A stretch of 64,000 nucleotides of DNA from UBA10649 sp965278965 (GTDB taxonomy: Bacteria; Actinomycetota; Actinomycetes; S36-B12): NCBI GenBank assembly GCA_965278965.1, contig OZ257127.1, positions 2,852,001-2,916,000 on the forward strand. The letters run 5' to 3'. Shown in pieces: positions 46,838-59,141 of this stretch (its first letter is position 1; each line of letters begins with the position of its first letter). The position numbers and the translations under genes are program-made. The notes beneath the pieces are model-generated. The model searched no databases and was not told the origin of the DNA. It saw only the letters and a list, made by a program, of their open reading frames with translations.

Positions 46838-47311
46838 TCAGTGCGGGGGAGGGCCGAGGATCTCGATCCCGTGCCGGGCGGCGGCGTGCCCGAGGGCGAT
46901 CGGGTCGATCGGCGCCGGGTCGGGCAGCCGTCGGTGCTCGGCGGGCCGGCCCGCGTCCGCGGCGAAGTCCTCGAACCCGGCCGGTGTCGTGATCTGCAGC
47001 GCTCGCAGCGGCCCGGACGTGTCGACGACGAAGGAGTGGGGGAGGCCGGCCGGGAGCAGGACGAAGTCCCCGGCACTCGCCCCGACCGACATCGGACCGC
47101 AGTCGAAGCGAGCCGAGCCGTCCAGCACGTAGAAGAGCTCGTCCTCGTCGCGGTGCCGGTGCAGCGGGGGTGCGAACCCGGGCGGGTTCACGAACTCCGC
47201 GACGGTCACCCGTCCGTGGGTCGCCGACCCGACGGCCTTCAGCGTGACCAGGTTGCCGAGGAACCACAGGGCGTCGCCCTCGCCGGCTCGCAGGAGGTAC
47301 GGCTCGGCCAC
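46838..47311 (-). CDS. Cupin domain protein
   Basis: The 157-residue protein has one cupin_2 barrel. Metal-binding motif 1 is PLHRHRDEDELFYVLDGSARF near residue 50, with two His and a Glu, and motif 2 is LPAGLPHSFVV near residue 87 with the third His, so a metal site is complete. The C-terminal ~50 residues (FAADAGRPAEHRRLPDPAPIDPIAL) are typical of a quercetin-dioxygenase-like subgroup of unknown substrate. GTG 47311 has GAGGTGA at normal distance. It is divergent from a TetR gene, which may control it. Confidence 0.85.
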   Translation of the reverse strand: MAEPYLLRAGEGDALWFLGNLVTLKAVGSATHGRVTVAEFVNPPGFAPPLHRHRDEDELFYVLDGSARFDCGPMSVGASAGDFVLLPAGLPHSFVVDTSGPLRALQITTPAGFEDFAADAGRPAEHRRLPDPAPIDPIALGHAAARHGIEILGPPPH

Positions 47312-47345
47312 GCGATCACCTCATCGACATTCGGTTAGACGCTAT

Positions 47346-47373
47346 CTAGTCAATATTCACCTAGTATGCCCGC
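47346..47373 (+). promoter_or_regulatory. Leaderless promoter of tetR and possible operator
   Basis: TAGTAT (47362-47367) is followed by six bases and GTG 47374. CTAG tetranucleotides at 47346-47349 and 47361-47364 flank a central AATATT (47352-47357); this AT-rich block between the divergent cupin and TetR genes could be the TetR operator, but symmetry is imperfect. Confidence 0.45.
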
Positions 47374-48027
47374 GTGCCGGACGCCGTCAAGCCCCCGCGA
47401 CGGGTCTACCGGTCGCCCACGCGTGAGGCGTCAGCCCGCCGGACGCGCCAGGTCATCGTCGCCGCGGCGACCGGGCTGTTCGTCCAGCGCGGGTACGCGG
47501 CGACCTCGCTCGCCGAGATCGCGGCCGATGCAGGTGTCGCCCGGCCCACCGTCTTCGCTGCGTTCGGGTCGAAGCCGGCTCTCCTGCAGCAGGTCCTCGA
47601 CCAGGCGCTCGCCGGGGACGACGAGCCGGTGCCCGTCGCGCAGCGCGAGTGGTTCGCACCCGTCTGGCGTGCGAGCTCCCCCGCGGAGGTGCTCGATGCG
47701 TATGCGGCCGTGTGCTCAGTCATCGGCGGGCGGGCGGCCGAGCTCTTCGAGGTCGTCAGACGGGCCGCGGACGCGTCCGTGGAGATCGCCGGGCTCTGGG
47801 ACGGCCTCCTCGCGAACCGGAGGGCCGGTGCCCGGATGGTCATCGAGCACGCGCGGGGGCTCGGGCCGCTTCGCCCGGACCTCGCCGGTGAGCGTGCGGT
47901 CGACGTCCTGTGGCTGCTGAACGACCCGGCGAACTACGCCAACCTGGTCTCCCGGCAGGGGTGGCCCCCGCACGAGTTCGTGGAGTGGCTCGCGCGCACG
48001 ATGCGGTCAGCCCTGCTCGAGGACTGA
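47374..48027 (+). CDS. TetR/AcrR family transcriptional regulator
   Basis: The 217-residue protein has the TetR helix-turn-helix IVAAATGLFVQRGYAATSLAEIAADAGVARPTVFAAFGSKPALL at residues ~27-70. The C-terminal domain is Ala/Arg-rich with a Trp-rich end (WPPHEFVEWLARTM) and cannot be tied to a ligand. GTG 47374 is set by a TAGTAT -10 box six bases upstream. It is divergent from the cupin gene and convergent with the MFS exporter (16 bp between stops), so it most probably regulates the cupin gene. Confidence 0.87.
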   Translation: MPDAVKPPRRVYRSPTREASARRTRQVIVAAATGLFVQRGYAATSLAEIAADAGVARPTVFAAFGSKPALLQQVLDQALAGDDEPVPVAQREWFAPVWRASSPAEVLDAYAAVCSVIGGRAAELFEVVRRAADASVEIAGLWDGLLANRRAGARMVIEHARGLGPLRPDLAGERAVDVLWLLNDPANYANLVSRQGWPPHEFVEWLARTMRSALLED

Positions 48028-48043
48028 CCGCATCGCGTGCGGA

Positions 48044-49678
48044 CTACTCGACGAGCATCGGGGGCTGCTCGCCGCTGCGGTCCGAGCGCAACCGGACGTC
48101 CTTGAGGAACAGGGCGAACACGAAGGCCACCGCGATGATCGGCACCGCGGTGAGGAAGACCGAGCTCAGCGACGTCGTGAACGCCTCCAGCACGATCGGG
48201 CGGATCGTGTCGGGTAGCTCCGCGATCTTGCTCAGGGCGCTCGTCATGTCGCTCACGCTGGCACTGCCGGCGAGATCCGGCGGCAGCGTGTTCGTCAGCT
48301 CGGCGGTGAGGCGCGACGTCATGATCGCGCCGAACAGGGCCGTGCCGATCGTGCCGCCGACGGAGCGGAAGAACGTGTTCCCGCTCGTCGCCACGCCCAC
48401 GTCGCGGGGGTTGACGGAGTTCTGGACCGCGAGCACGAGCACCTGCATGACGTTGCCGAGGCCCACGCCGAGGATGAACAGGTAGACCGCGATCTGGGTG
48501 TACGGCGTGTCGACGTCGATCGTCGACAGCAAGTACATCGCGAGGGTCGCCAGCGCGGTCCCGACGATCGGGAACGGCTTGTACCGGCCCCAGCGCGAGA
48601 TGAGCCGACCCGAGACGATCGAGGCCAGCAGGAGCCCGGCCATCATCGGCACGAGCTCGAGGCCCGCCTCGGTCGGCGTCGCGCCCTGGACCAGCTGCAA
48701 GAACAGCGGCATGTAGACGATCGCCCCGAACATGGCCAGCCCGACGACGAAGCCGATGATGCTCGTGACGCCGAAGACCCGGTTGCGGAACAGGCCCATC
48801 GGCACGATCGGCTCGGCCGTCCGCAGCTCCCGCACGACGAACCCGGCGAGCAGGGCCAACGTCAACGCGCCCATGCCGATGATCTCGGTCGAGCCCCACG
48901 CGTAGCGCTGACCGCCCCACTCGACGACGAGCAGCAGGAGGCTGACGCCGGCGACAAGGAGCACCGCGCCGAAGTAGTCGATCGCGTGGTTCACCCGACG
49001 GACCGGCACCTGCAGGACGGCCGTGATGACCAGGAACGCGGCGATGCCGATCGGCAGGTTGATGTAGAAGATCCACCGCCAGGACAGGTTGTCGACGAAG
49101 AAGCCGCCGAGCAGCGGCCCGGCGATGCTGGCGATCGCGAACACGCCGCCGAACAGTCCCACGTACTTGCCGCGGTCGCGCGGCGGGATGATGTCGGCGA
49201 TCACAGCCATGACGAGGACGATGAGCCCGCCGCCGCCGAGGCCCTGGATGCCACGGGTCAGGATCAGCATCCCCATGGACGTGGACAGGCCGGCGAGCAG
49301 CGATCCGACGAGGAAGATGATGATCGCGGCCTGCAGCATGATCTTTCGGCCGTAGAGGTCGGAGATCTTGCCCCAGATCGGCGTCGATGCGGTCGAGGCG
49401 AGCAGGTAGGCCGTGACGACCCAGGAGAGCTGGGCGAGGCCGTTGAGGTCGCTGGTGATGCGGGGGAGCGCCGTCGACACGATGGTCTGGTCGAGCGCGG
49501 CGAGCAGCATGGTGAGCATGAGCGCGGCCAGCGTCAGGCGCAGGCGGCCGCCGTGGATGAGCTCGTGGTCCGGAGCGCCCTCGGCGATGAGGGTCGCCTC
49601 CGGGTCCGGGGTCGTGCTGGGGTCGGGTTCGTCGGTGCCGTCGGGCATCTCCGCCCGCGTCGACGTGCGGTCACTCAC
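48044..49678 (-). CDS. MDR-type MFS transporter (DHA2, 14 helices)
   Basis: The 544-residue protein matches the EmrB/QacA-like drug exporter group. LAALDQTIVSTALPRITSDL in helix 1 with the DHA2 Asp, WVVTAYLLASTASTPIWGKISDLYGRK as the loop 2-3 motif, and GIQGLGGGGLIVLVMAVIADIIPPRDRG as motif C are all present; RWIFYINLPIGI is typical of the 14-helix class. GTG 49678 overlaps the marR stop by eight bases, so it is translated from the marR transcript and should be induced by the MarR ligand. It probably exports a toxic hydrophobic compound; which one is unknown. Confidence 0.9.
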   Translation of the reverse strand: MSDRTSTRAEMPDGTDEPDPSTTPDPEATLIAEGAPDHELIHGGRLRLTLAALMLTMLLAALDQTIVSTALPRITSDLNGLAQLSWVVTAYLLASTASTPIWGKISDLYGRKIMLQAAIIIFLVGSLLAGLSTSMGMLILTRGIQGLGGGGLIVLVMAVIADIIPPRDRGKYVGLFGGVFAIASIAGPLLGGFFVDNLSWRWIFYINLPIGIAAFLVITAVLQVPVRRVNHAIDYFGAVLLVAGVSLLLLVVEWGGQRYAWGSTEIIGMGALTLALLAGFVVRELRTAEPIVPMGLFRNRVFGVTSIIGFVVGLAMFGAIVYMPLFLQLVQGATPTEAGLELVPMMAGLLLASIVSGRLISRWGRYKPFPIVGTALATLAMYLLSTIDVDTPYTQIAVYLFILGVGLGNVMQVLVLAVQNSVNPRDVGVATSGNTFFRSVGGTIGTALFGAIMTSRLTAELTNTLPPDLAGSASVSDMTSALSKIAELPDTIRPIVLEAFTTSLSSVFLTAVPIIAVAFVFALFLKDVRLRSDRSGEQPPMLVE

Positions 49679-50192
49679 TGCGTGGTCCTTCCTCGGTGGA
49701 TCGAAGGCCTGCGACGAAGCGCGCCAGCAGGCGGGACAGGGTGTCGATGTCGTCCTCGGACCAGTCGGCGACGCCGGCCTCGAGGAGGCGGACGCGGCGC
49801 TCGATCTCGACCCGGGCGGCGAGGCGGCCGTCGTCGGTGAGCTCCAGCTCGTGCACGCGTCGGTCCTGGGAGCTCGGCCGCCGGCGGACGAGCCCGTCGG
49901 CCTCGAGGGCGCTGATCTGCCGGCTCACCGTCGACTGGTCCAGGTGCAGCGCCGTCGCGAGGTCCGCCCCGCAGCTCGGGCCCGACTTCGCGAGCACCAC
50001 CAGGAGCTGCCCGCCGCCGGCCTGCGAGGCGCCACGCCGCCGTGCGTCGCGCATGAGGTCGATGACGGAGGTGAGCAGCGACGCGGTCGCCGGCGACGAG
50101 GCGAGCTCGGCGAGGAGGGCACCGTGGTCGTCCTCGATCAGCTCACGGCGTCCCCGGCGGGCGGCCGCGACGAAGTCAGTTGCTTGCTGCAT
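49671..50192 (-). CDS. MarR family transcriptional regulator
   Basis: The 173-residue protein has the winged helix of MarR: LLVVLAKSGPSCGADLATALHLDQSTVSRQISALEADGLVRRRPSSQDRRVHELELTDDG at residues ~72-132, the SSQDRRVHELELT wing being diagnostic. ATG 50192 is chosen over ATG 50222 because TACGAT lies six bases upstream on its strand (leaderless start) and the two operators would otherwise be coding. It is the first gene of a two-gene operon with the MFS exporter and very probably represses itself. Confidence 0.9.
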   Translation of the reverse strand: MQQATDFVAAARRGRRELIEDDHGALLAELASSPATASLLTSVIDLMRDARRRGASQAGGGQLLVVLAKSGPSCGADLATALHLDQSTVSRQISALEADGLVRRRPSSQDRRVHELELTDDGRLAARVEIERRVRLLEAGVADWSEDDIDTLSRLLARFVAGLRSTEEGPRSE

Positions 50193-50227
50193 GCAAGGAT
50201 CGTACACGATTGCTTGCATCATGCAAG
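50183..50227. promoter_or_regulatory. Paired MarR operators around the marR -10 box
   Basis: CTTGC-N5-GCAAG occurs twice, at 50183-50197 and 50213-50227, centre-to-centre 30 bp (about three helix turns). The marR -10 box (50199-50204) lies between them and the first site covers the start codon, an arrangement expected to block transcription. Confidence 0.75.
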
Positions 50228-50434
50228 GACAAGGCGCCCCAGGGTCACGGAACGATCACATCGTCCCCGCAAATGCCGGTGTCGGCTTGACGTTCGTGGG
50301 CGGGGAGGTCACCATCGTGTCGTCTTCGGGCTCACCGCCCGCTCGACGAGGGTCCTCCTCAGGTGTCCGGCACAGCGTCGCTGTCGCCGCCGGAACACCG
50401 GTGCGGACCGATGACGAGTGGACCGGCCCCGGGG
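50228..50434. other. Gene-free stretch between marR and the rpoB promoter
   Basis: About 200 bases after the MarR operators contain no supported gene, RNA or repeat. The rpoB promoter follows. Confidence 0.5.
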
Positions 50435-50463
50435 TGGACAGCGGTGTGCCCGCCGGGTAGACT
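50435..50463 (+). promoter_or_regulatory. Promoter of rpoBC
   Basis: TGGACA (50435-50440), 17 bp, TAGACT (50458-50463). The start near 50470 leaves a leader of about 125 bases without an evident gene. Confidence 0.7.
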
Positions 50464-50596
50464 GCTGCTTTGCGCTGCCCTCCAACCTCCACGTCTCAGA
50501 CCTGTGCGTGCCCCTCTGTGGGTTTGACAGGTCCGGTTCGTGCTGGCCGCAAGCAGCGCGGCAGCTGTACTCACGCACCATGTGGAAGGACTGATC

Positions 50597-53500
50597 TTGG
50601 CCCGCACGCGTTCTGACGCAACGCCCCTGTCGCCCGGACTCAACCGGGTGTCCTTCGCCAAGATCCGCGAGCCGCTGGCGGTTCCGGATCTGCTCGCCCT
50701 GCAGACGGCCAGCTTCGACTGGCTCCTGGGTGGGGAGGACTGGAAGGCCCGGGTCGCCGCTGAGGTGGCGTCCGGCAACTCCGAGATCCCGCAGGCGTCC
50801 GGCCTGACCGAGATCTTCGAGGAGATCAGCCCGATCGAGGACTTCTCGGGCTCCATGTCGCTGTCGTTCCGCGACCATCGCTTCGAGCCGCCGAAGTACA
50901 CCGTCGACCAGTGCCGCGAGAAGGACTTCACCTACTCCGCGCCGCTGTTCGTCACGGCGGAGTTCATGAACAACGAGACCGGCGAGATCAAGTCGCAGAC
51001 GGTCTTCATGGGCGACTTCCCGCTCATGACCGACAAGGGCACGTTCATCATCAACGGCACCGAGCGCGTCGTCGTGTCGCAGCTCGTCCGTTCGCCCGGC
51101 GTCTACTTCGAGCGTTCGGTGGACAAGGCGACCGACAAGGACGTCTTCGTCGCCAAGATCATCCCCAGCCGCGGTGCGTGGCTGGAGTTCGAGATCGACA
51201 AGAAGGACCTCGTCGCGGTCCGCGTCGACCGCAAGCGCAAGCAGCCGGTCACCGTGCTGCTCAAGGCCCTCGGCATGACGCGCGAGGAGATCGCCGAGCG
51301 GTTCGGCTCGTACGAGACCTTCATGGCGACCCTCGAGAAGGACCCGATCGGAAGCCAGGAGGACGCCCTCCTGGACATCTACCGCAAGCTGCGTCCGGGC
51401 GAGCCGCCGACCGTCGAGAACGCGCGCAACCTGCTCGACAACTTCTACTTCAACCCCAAGCGCTACGACCTCGCGAAGGTCGGCCGCTACAAGGTGAACA
51501 AGAAGCTCGGGCTCGACCTGCCGCTGGAGTCCTCGACGCTGACCCTCGAGGACATCGCGGCCACGATCGAGTACCTCGTGCGACTGCACGCCGGCCTGAC
51601 GACGATGGAGGGCCCGCGCGGCGAGGTCGTCGTCGAGACCGACGACATCGACCACTTCGGTAACCGTCGTCTGCGCACGGTGGGAGAGCTGATCCAGAAC
51701 CAGATCCGCACCGGCCTGTCGCGGATGGAGCGCGTCGTGCGCGAGCGCATGACGACGCAGGACGTCGAGGCGATCACGCCGCAGACCCTGATCAACATCC
51801 GCCCCGTGGTGGCGTCGATCAAGGAGTTCTTCGGCACCTCGCAGCTGTCCCAGTTCATGGACCAGACGAACCCGCTGTCCGGGCTCACGCACAAGCGTCG
51901 CCTGTCGGCGCTCGGCCCCGGTGGCCTCTCGCGCGAGCGTGCGGGCTTCGAGGTCCGCGACGTGCACCCCTCGCACTACGGCCGCATGTGCCCGATCGAG
52001 ACCCCGGAAGGCCCGAACATCGGCCTGATCGGCTCGCTGGCGACGTACGCGCGCATCAACGCGTTCGGCTTCGTCGAGACGCCGTACCGCAAGGTCACCA
52101 AGGGCAAGGTCACCGACCAGGTCGACTACCTGACCGCCGACGAGGAGGACCTGCACGTCATCGCGCAGGCCAACACCCCCCTCGCCGCGGACGGCCGGAT
52201 GACCGAGGACCGCGTGCTGTGCCGCCGCAAGGGCGGGGAGATCGACTACGTCACCCCCGACGAGGTCGACTTCATGGACGTCTCGCCGCGCCAGCTGTGG
52301 TCGGTCGCGACGGCGATGATCCCCTTCCTCGAGCACGACGACGCCAACCGTGCGCTCATGGGCTCCAACATGCAGCGGCAGGCAGTTCCGCTGCTGCGCT
52401 CGGAGTCCCCGCTCGTCGGCACCGGCATGGAGTTCCGTGCCGCGTACGACGCCGGTGACGTCATCAAGGCCGGCCGCGCCGGCGTCGTCGCCGAGGTCTC
52501 GGCCGACTCCGTCACCGTCGCGACCGACGACGGCGCCTACGACACGTACCGGTTGGAGAAGTTCACCCGGTCCAACCAGGGCACCTGCTTCAACCAGAAG
52601 CCGATCGTGGCCGAGGGCGAGCGGGTCGAGACCGGTCAGGTCGTCGCCGACGGTCCGTCGACCGAGCTCGGCGAGATGGCGCTCGGCCGCAACCTCCTGG
52701 TCGCGTTCATGTCGTGGGAGGGCCACAACTACGAGGACGCGATCATCCTCAACCAGCGCCTCGTGCAGGACGACGTCCTGTCCTCGATCCACATCGAGGA
52801 GCACGAGGTCGACGCACGTGACACCAAGCTCGGGCCGGAGGAGATCACCCGCGACATCCCCAACGTCTCCGAGGAGGTCCTTGCCGACCTCGACGAGCGC
52901 GGGATCATCCGCATCGGCGCGGACGTCGTCACCGGCGACATCCTGGTCGGCAAGGTCACGCCCAAGGGCGAGACCGAGCTCACCCCCGAGGAGCGGCTGC
53001 TGCGCGCGATCTTCGGCGAGAAGGCCCGCGAGGTCCGCGACACGTCGCTGAAGGTGCCGCACGGTGAGTCCGGCAAGGTCATCGGCGTCCGGGTCTTCGA
53101 CATCGACGAGGGAGACGAGCTCCCGCCGGGGGTCAACCGGCTGGTCCGCGTCTACATCGCCCAGAAGCGAAAGATCACCGAGGGCGACAAGCTCGCCGGT
53201 CGTCACGGCAACAAGGGCGTCATCGCGAAGATCCTGCCGCCGGAGGACATGCCGTTCCTGGAGGACGGCACGCCCGTCGACGTCGTGCTCAACCCGCTGG
53301 GTGTCCCGGGCCGCATGAACATCGGCCAGATCCTCGAGACGCACCTGGGCTGGGCTGCGGCCCGTGGCTGGGAGGTCGACGCGAGCGATCCGCGCGCCGT
53401 CCGCCTCCCCGCCGAGGTGCACAGCGTGCCGCGTGGCACCAAGGTCGCGACGCCGGTCTTCGACGGCGCCCGCGAGGAGGAGCTGTCGCTCGTCCTGGAC

Positions 53501-54061
53501 TCGACCCGTACGACCGACGACGGGCTCAAGCTCGTCGGGCCGGACGGCAAGGCCAACCTGTTCGACGGGCGCAGCGGCGAGCCGATCCCCGGCCGCATCT
53601 CCGTCGGCTACATCTACATCCTGAAGCTGCTGCACCTGGTGGACGACAAGATCCACGCCCGGTCCACCGGTCCGTACTCGATGATCACCCAGCAGCCGCT
53701 GGGCGGTAAGGCGCAGTTCGGCGGTCAGCGGTTCGGTGAGATGGAGGTCTGGGCGATGGAGGCCTACGGCGCGGCTTACGCGCTGCAGGAGCTCCTGACC
53801 ATCAAGTCCGACGACGTGCCAGGTCGCGTGAAGGTCTACGAGGCCATCGTCAAGGGCGAGAACATCCCGGAGCCGGGTATCCCGGAGTCCTTCAAGGTGC
53901 TCGTCAAGGAGATGCAGTCGCTGTGCCTCAACGTGGAGGTGCTCTCCAGCGAGGGCATGTCCATCGAGATGCGCGACAGCGACGACGACGTCTTCCGCGC
54001 TGCCGAGGAGCTCGGCATCGACCTGTCCCGGCGTGAGCCGAGCAGCGTCGAGGAGCTGTAG
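50597..54061 (+). CDS. rpoB: DNA-directed RNA polymerase subunit beta
   Basis: The 1154-residue catalytic subunit. The rifampicin region GTSQLSQFMDQTNPLSGLTHKRR lies near residues 413-436 and is wild type at the Asp, His and Ser positions (E. coli 516, 526, 531); the residue matching E. coli Asn518 is Thr. Conserved HPSHYGRMCPIETPEGPNIGLIG and the C-terminal HARSTGPYSMITQQPLGGKAQFGGQRFGEMEVWA are intact. The start is TTG 50597, as GGAAGGA lies six bases upstream and MARTRSDATP-like starts are usual in relatives. It has its own promoter, separated from rplL by 3.8 kb of other genes, and is co-transcribed with rpoC. Confidence 0.97.
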   Translation: MARTRSDATPLSPGLNRVSFAKIREPLAVPDLLALQTASFDWLLGGEDWKARVAAEVASGNSEIPQASGLTEIFEEISPIEDFSGSMSLSFRDHRFEPPKYTVDQCREKDFTYSAPLFVTAEFMNNETGEIKSQTVFMGDFPLMTDKGTFIINGTERVVVSQLVRSPGVYFERSVDKATDKDVFVAKIIPSRGAWLEFEIDKKDLVAVRVDRKRKQPVTVLLKALGMTREEIAERFGSYETFMATLEKDPIGSQEDALLDIYRKLRPGEPPTVENARNLLDNFYFNPKRYDLAKVGRYKVNKKLGLDLPLESSTLTLEDIAATIEYLVRLHAGLTTMEGPRGEVVVETDDIDHFGNRRLRTVGELIQNQIRTGLSRMERVVRERMTTQDVEAITPQTLINIRPVVASIKEFFGTSQLSQFMDQTNPLSGLTHKRRLSALGPGGLSRERAGFEVRDVHPSHYGRMCPIETPEGPNIGLIGSLATYARINAFGFVETPYRKVTKGKVTDQVDYLTADEEDLHVIAQANTPLAADGRMTEDRVLCRRKGGEIDYVTPDEVDFMDVSPRQLWSVATAMIPFLEHDDANRALMGSNMQRQAVPLLRSESPLVGTGMEFRAAYDAGDVIKAGRAGVVAEVSADSVTVATDDGAYDTYRLEKFTRSNQGTCFNQKPIVAEGERVETGQVVADGPSTELGEMALGRNLLVAFMSWEGHNYEDAIILNQRLVQDDVLSSIHIEEHEVDARDTKLGPEEITRDIPNVSEEVLADLDERGIIRIGADVVTGDILVGKVTPKGETELTPEERLLRAIFGEKAREVRDTSLKVPHGESGKVIGVRVFDIDEGDELPPGVNRLVRVYIAQKRKITEGDKLAGRHGNKGVIAKILPPEDMPFLEDGTPVDVVLNPLGVPGRMNIGQILETHLGWAAARGWEVDASDPRAVRLPAEVHSVPRGTKVATPVFDGAREEELSLVLDSTRTTDDGLKLVGPDGKANLFDGRSGEPIPGRISVGYIYILKLLHLVDDKIHARSTGPYSMITQQPLGGKAQFGGQRFGEMEVWAMEAYGAAYALQELLTIKSDDVPGRVKVYEAIVKGENIPEPGIPESFKVLVKEMQSLCLNVEVLSSEGMSIEMRDSDDDVFRAAEELGIDLSRREPSSVEEL

Positions 54062-54124
54062 CCGTCCGGCTGCCGCCACGAACGTCGATCCTGAAGACCG
54101 AACCAAGCGAAGGACATACACACA

Positions 54125-57997
<3,873 letters not shown>

Positions 57998-58000
57998 CGA

Positions 58001-58035
58001 GTCGGTGTGAGCGCGCTCGCGCGCTCATAACCGAC
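58001..58035 (+). terminator. First hairpin after rpoC
   Basis: TGAGCGCG/CGCGCTCA (58008-58015 with 58020-58027) plus GTCGGT/ACCGAC (58001-58006 with 58030-58035) form a stacked stem, starting four bases after the stop codon. Confidence 0.65.
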
Positions 58036-58101
58036 GAGGAGGCCGTTGCCGAGCGGCGAAGCCGGGAACGCAACGGCTGACGAGCAGTCGGCACGTGTCG
58101 C

Positions 58102-58140
58102 CGGCGAAGGGGGTCGAGCATCGCTCGGCCCCCTTCGCCG
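58102..58140 (+). terminator. Second hairpin after rpoC, probable terminator
   Basis: A perfect 12-bp stem (58102-58113 with 58129-58140) encloses a 15-base loop with an inner CGAGC/GCTCG pairing. It lies just before the next gene's promoter. Confidence 0.75.
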
Positions 58141-58162
58141 TGCCCGGGGTACGCTGACCGGC

Positions 58163-58837
58163 GTGAGCGACCAGCAGCCGAGCCCGATCGACCCCACCCA
58201 GGCCGACCCCACCCCGACGGACCTGTCCGGGACCGCCCCGACCGCAGCCGACCCCACCGGGGCCGCCCCTGTCGTGCCGGTGCCGGTGCCCGAGCCGCCC
58301 GCCCCGGAGCTCGCCGCCCCAGCGCCCGTCGCCCCGGAGGCCCCTGTCCCAGCCCCGCCGCTGCCGTCCGTCGCCGAGCCGGTCGCAGCCGCGCCGGCGG
58401 CTCCACCCGTCCCGGTCCCGCCGGCACCGCCGGCTGCTGTCCCGCCGCCCCCCGGCGGCCCGGTCGCCGCGCCCGCGACGTGGCCGGCCGTCGAGCCGTC
58501 CGCCCCGGTTCCGGCGTACGCGCCGCCCGCCGGTGGCGCCTATGCGCCCGCGGCGTACGCCGCGCCGGCCCCGGCCCCGCAGACCTCGAGCAACGCCATC
58601 GTCGCGCTCGTCCTGGCGATCTTGTCCTGGGTCGTGTGCCCGCTCATCCCGGCGATCGTCGCGCTCGTGCTCGCGGCCAGCGCGACCAAGGAGATCACGG
58701 CGTCCGGGGGCCGGATCGGCGGCCAGGGGCTGGTGACGGCCGCGAAGATCGTCTCCTGGATCAACATCGGCCTGTGCGCGGCGATCATCGTGGTCGGTGG
58801 CTTCGTGGCGGTCCTGGTCGCGATCGCGGGCGCCTAG
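58163..58837 (+). CDS. Proline-rich DUF4190-type membrane protein
   Basis: The 224-residue protein has a ~140-residue Pro/Ala-rich cytoplasmic N-region (PVPVPEPPAPELAAPAPVAP and PPAPPAAVPPPPGGPVAAPA) followed by two membrane helices: IVALVLAILSWVVCPLIPAIVALVLAA (residues ~152-178) and the IVSWINIGLCAAIIVVGGFVAVLVAI end. The helix pair with SATKEI between matches the DUF4190 type. Function is unknown. GTG 58163 has TACGCT seven bases upstream, a leaderless promoter. It sits between rpoC and rpsL, a spot that often carries lineage-specific genes. Confidence 0.75.
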   Translation: MSDQQPSPIDPTQADPTPTDLSGTAPTAADPTGAAPVVPVPVPEPPAPELAAPAPVAPEAPVPAPPLPSVAEPVAAAPAAPPVPVPPAPPAAVPPPPGGPVAAPATWPAVEPSAPVPAYAPPAGGAYAPAAYAAPAPAPQTSSNAIVALVLAILSWVVCPLIPAIVALVLAASATKEITASGGRIGGQGLVTAAKIVSWINIGLCAAIIVVGGFVAVLVAIAGA

Positions 58838-58871
58838 AACTAGGGCGTCGGGTCCGGCCCCCGGGCTCGTT

Positions 58872-58901
58872 TTGACTCGCCCCGTGACCGCCGGGTAACG
58901 T
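58872..58901 (+). promoter_or_regulatory. Promoter of the str operon (rpsL-rpsG-fusA-tuf)
   Basis: TTGACT (58872-58877) and TAACGT (58896-58901), 18 bp apart, close to consensus. The leader to the rpsL start is about 235 bases with no gene in it; short GTCCGG-type direct repeats (CACGTCC at 58918 and 58927) lie just after the start point. Confidence 0.7.
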
Positions 58902-59141
58902 AGCCCCTCGTGTCCGGCACGTCCGGGCACGTCCCGACCTGCGCTCTTCCCCGCGAGTTGCGCACCGCACCCTGACGGGTGCCCGGGATCCATCCGCTCG
59001 AGGATGTCGCGCCACGCGGGCGAAGGTGCGACACACCCGACCGCGTGGGTCGGACGCAGGTGTTACCGCTCGACCCAGAACGACCCGCACAGACACGGCA
59101 CGGCACGACGGCAACTCGACGAGAAGGCAGGACGGCAACCA

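Noticed and set aside
58046..58162. N-terminal extension of the DUF4190-type protein to an upstream GTG
   Set aside because: The extension would run through the rpoC terminator hairpin, and a leaderless -10 box fits GTG 58163 better.
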